The position numbers and the translations under genes were made by a program. The notes beneath the pieces were generated by a model that had not been told where the DNA came from, ran no database searches, and worked only from the letters and a program-made list of their open reading frames with translations. A DNA stretch of 64,000 nt from Streptomyces iakyrus (GTDB taxonomy: Bacteria; Actinomycetota; Actinomycetes; Streptomycetales; Streptomycetaceae), in assembly GCF_000717055.1 (NCBI RefSeq), contig NZ_JNXI01000003.1, forward strand, positions 186,001 through 250,000, read 5' to 3'. This document shows positions 63,834 through 64,000 of the stretch, piece by piece; position 1 is the first letter of the stretch; each line of letters begins with the position of its first letter.

Positions 63834-64000
63834 GTGCCCAACGAGGTCGGAGTGACGCGCCGCCACGGGCTCAAGGCAGCGGCGGCGGCCGCCATCGCGG
63901 GACCGCTGCTCACCACCGCGGGCCCCACACCGCCCGCTTCCGCCGGTGAGCACCCGGGTGCCCTGAACGTCATGACGTTCAACGTCCGCTTCGGGACCGT
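63834..64000 (+). CDS. Tat-exported endonuclease/exonuclease/phosphatase-family protein (N-terminal part)
   Basis: A GTG preceded by GGGAGGGAG opens a frame that runs off the window after 55 codons. It has a Tat-like signal (VTRRHGLKAAAAAAIAGPLL, twin Arg at residues 9-10) and then LNVMTFNVRFGT, the typical first strand of the endonuclease/exonuclease/phosphatase superfamily. The mature enzyme would act outside the cell, for example as a phosphodiesterase; the substrate lies beyond the visible sequence. Confidence 0.78.
   Translation, partial: MPNEVGVTRRHGLKAAAAAAIAGPLLTTAGPTPPASAGEHPGALNVMTFNVRFGT

Overview
The window looks like a chromosomal segment of a Streptomyces species. Base composition is very GC-rich with strong third-position GC bias. 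Start codons are often GTG or TTG. The gene content is typical of the genus: Dpp-type peptide uptake, Spo0M, TerD, LacI-controlled sugar loci without their own ABC ATPase, a mycothiol-type DinB-fold enzyme, an F420/deazaflavin-type oxidoreductase, a class F sortase and a PASTA-free Ser/Thr kinase. No rRNA, tRNA, CRISPR array, insertion sequence or phage gene was recognised. The species cannot be named from the sequence alone.

Layout. 1-7.5 kb: an alpha-galactoside-type locus with a GH36 enzyme (cut by the window edge), an autoregulated LacI repressor, a binding protein with two permeases, and a secreted multidomain glycosidase. 7.5-12 kb: a BlaI/M56 signalling pair whose putative operator stands in front of both spo0M and terD, then a membrane protein and a TatA-like protein. 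11.8-15.7 kb: htpG, a class F sortase with a His-rich repeat surface protein, and a DUF3040 protein. 16.3-18.6 kb: the most unusual part, a small ORF with nine Ser-Glu-X repeats followed by a degenerate and a complete ATP-grasp protein, closed by a 23-bp perfect inverted repeat. I read this as a candidate ATP-grasp-modified peptide (graspetide-like RiPP) locus. 18.6-20 kb: a Kef-type antiporter. 20-28 kb: a second LacI-controlled catabolic locus (sugar isomerase, MFS transporter, very large GH106-like enzyme, LacI) with three similar operators. 28-32.3 kb: an MFS pseudogene, a MerR/methyltransferase pair, and ThuA plus Gfo/Idh proteins.

32-45 kb is mostly single genes with their own regulators: a GCS2-type ligase, two MFS exporters, MarR, an SDR, a two-component system, TetR with a deazaflavin oxidoreductase, a geranylgeranyl-reductase-like flavoprotein and an M20 dipeptidase. 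45.4-51.5 kb is a five-gene oligopeptide ABC transporter operon. 51.8-57.1 kb carries a P-loop/NUDIX fusion, small conserved proteins, a UvrA-like ABC protein, a VOC protein and AraC. 57.2-64 kb carries a divergent ROK kinase/LacI pair, a GGCT-like protein, a membrane Ser/Thr kinase, a DUF6986-type aldolase behind a palindromic operator, and the start of a Tat-exported endonuclease/exonuclease/phosphatase-family protein.

Overall the segment is a patchwork of locally regulated nutrient-acquisition and stress modules. Several genes seem to start as leaderless transcripts, because a TANNNT-like -10 box ends six to seven bases before the start codon. All product names rest on reading the translated sequence by eye; no database search was possible.
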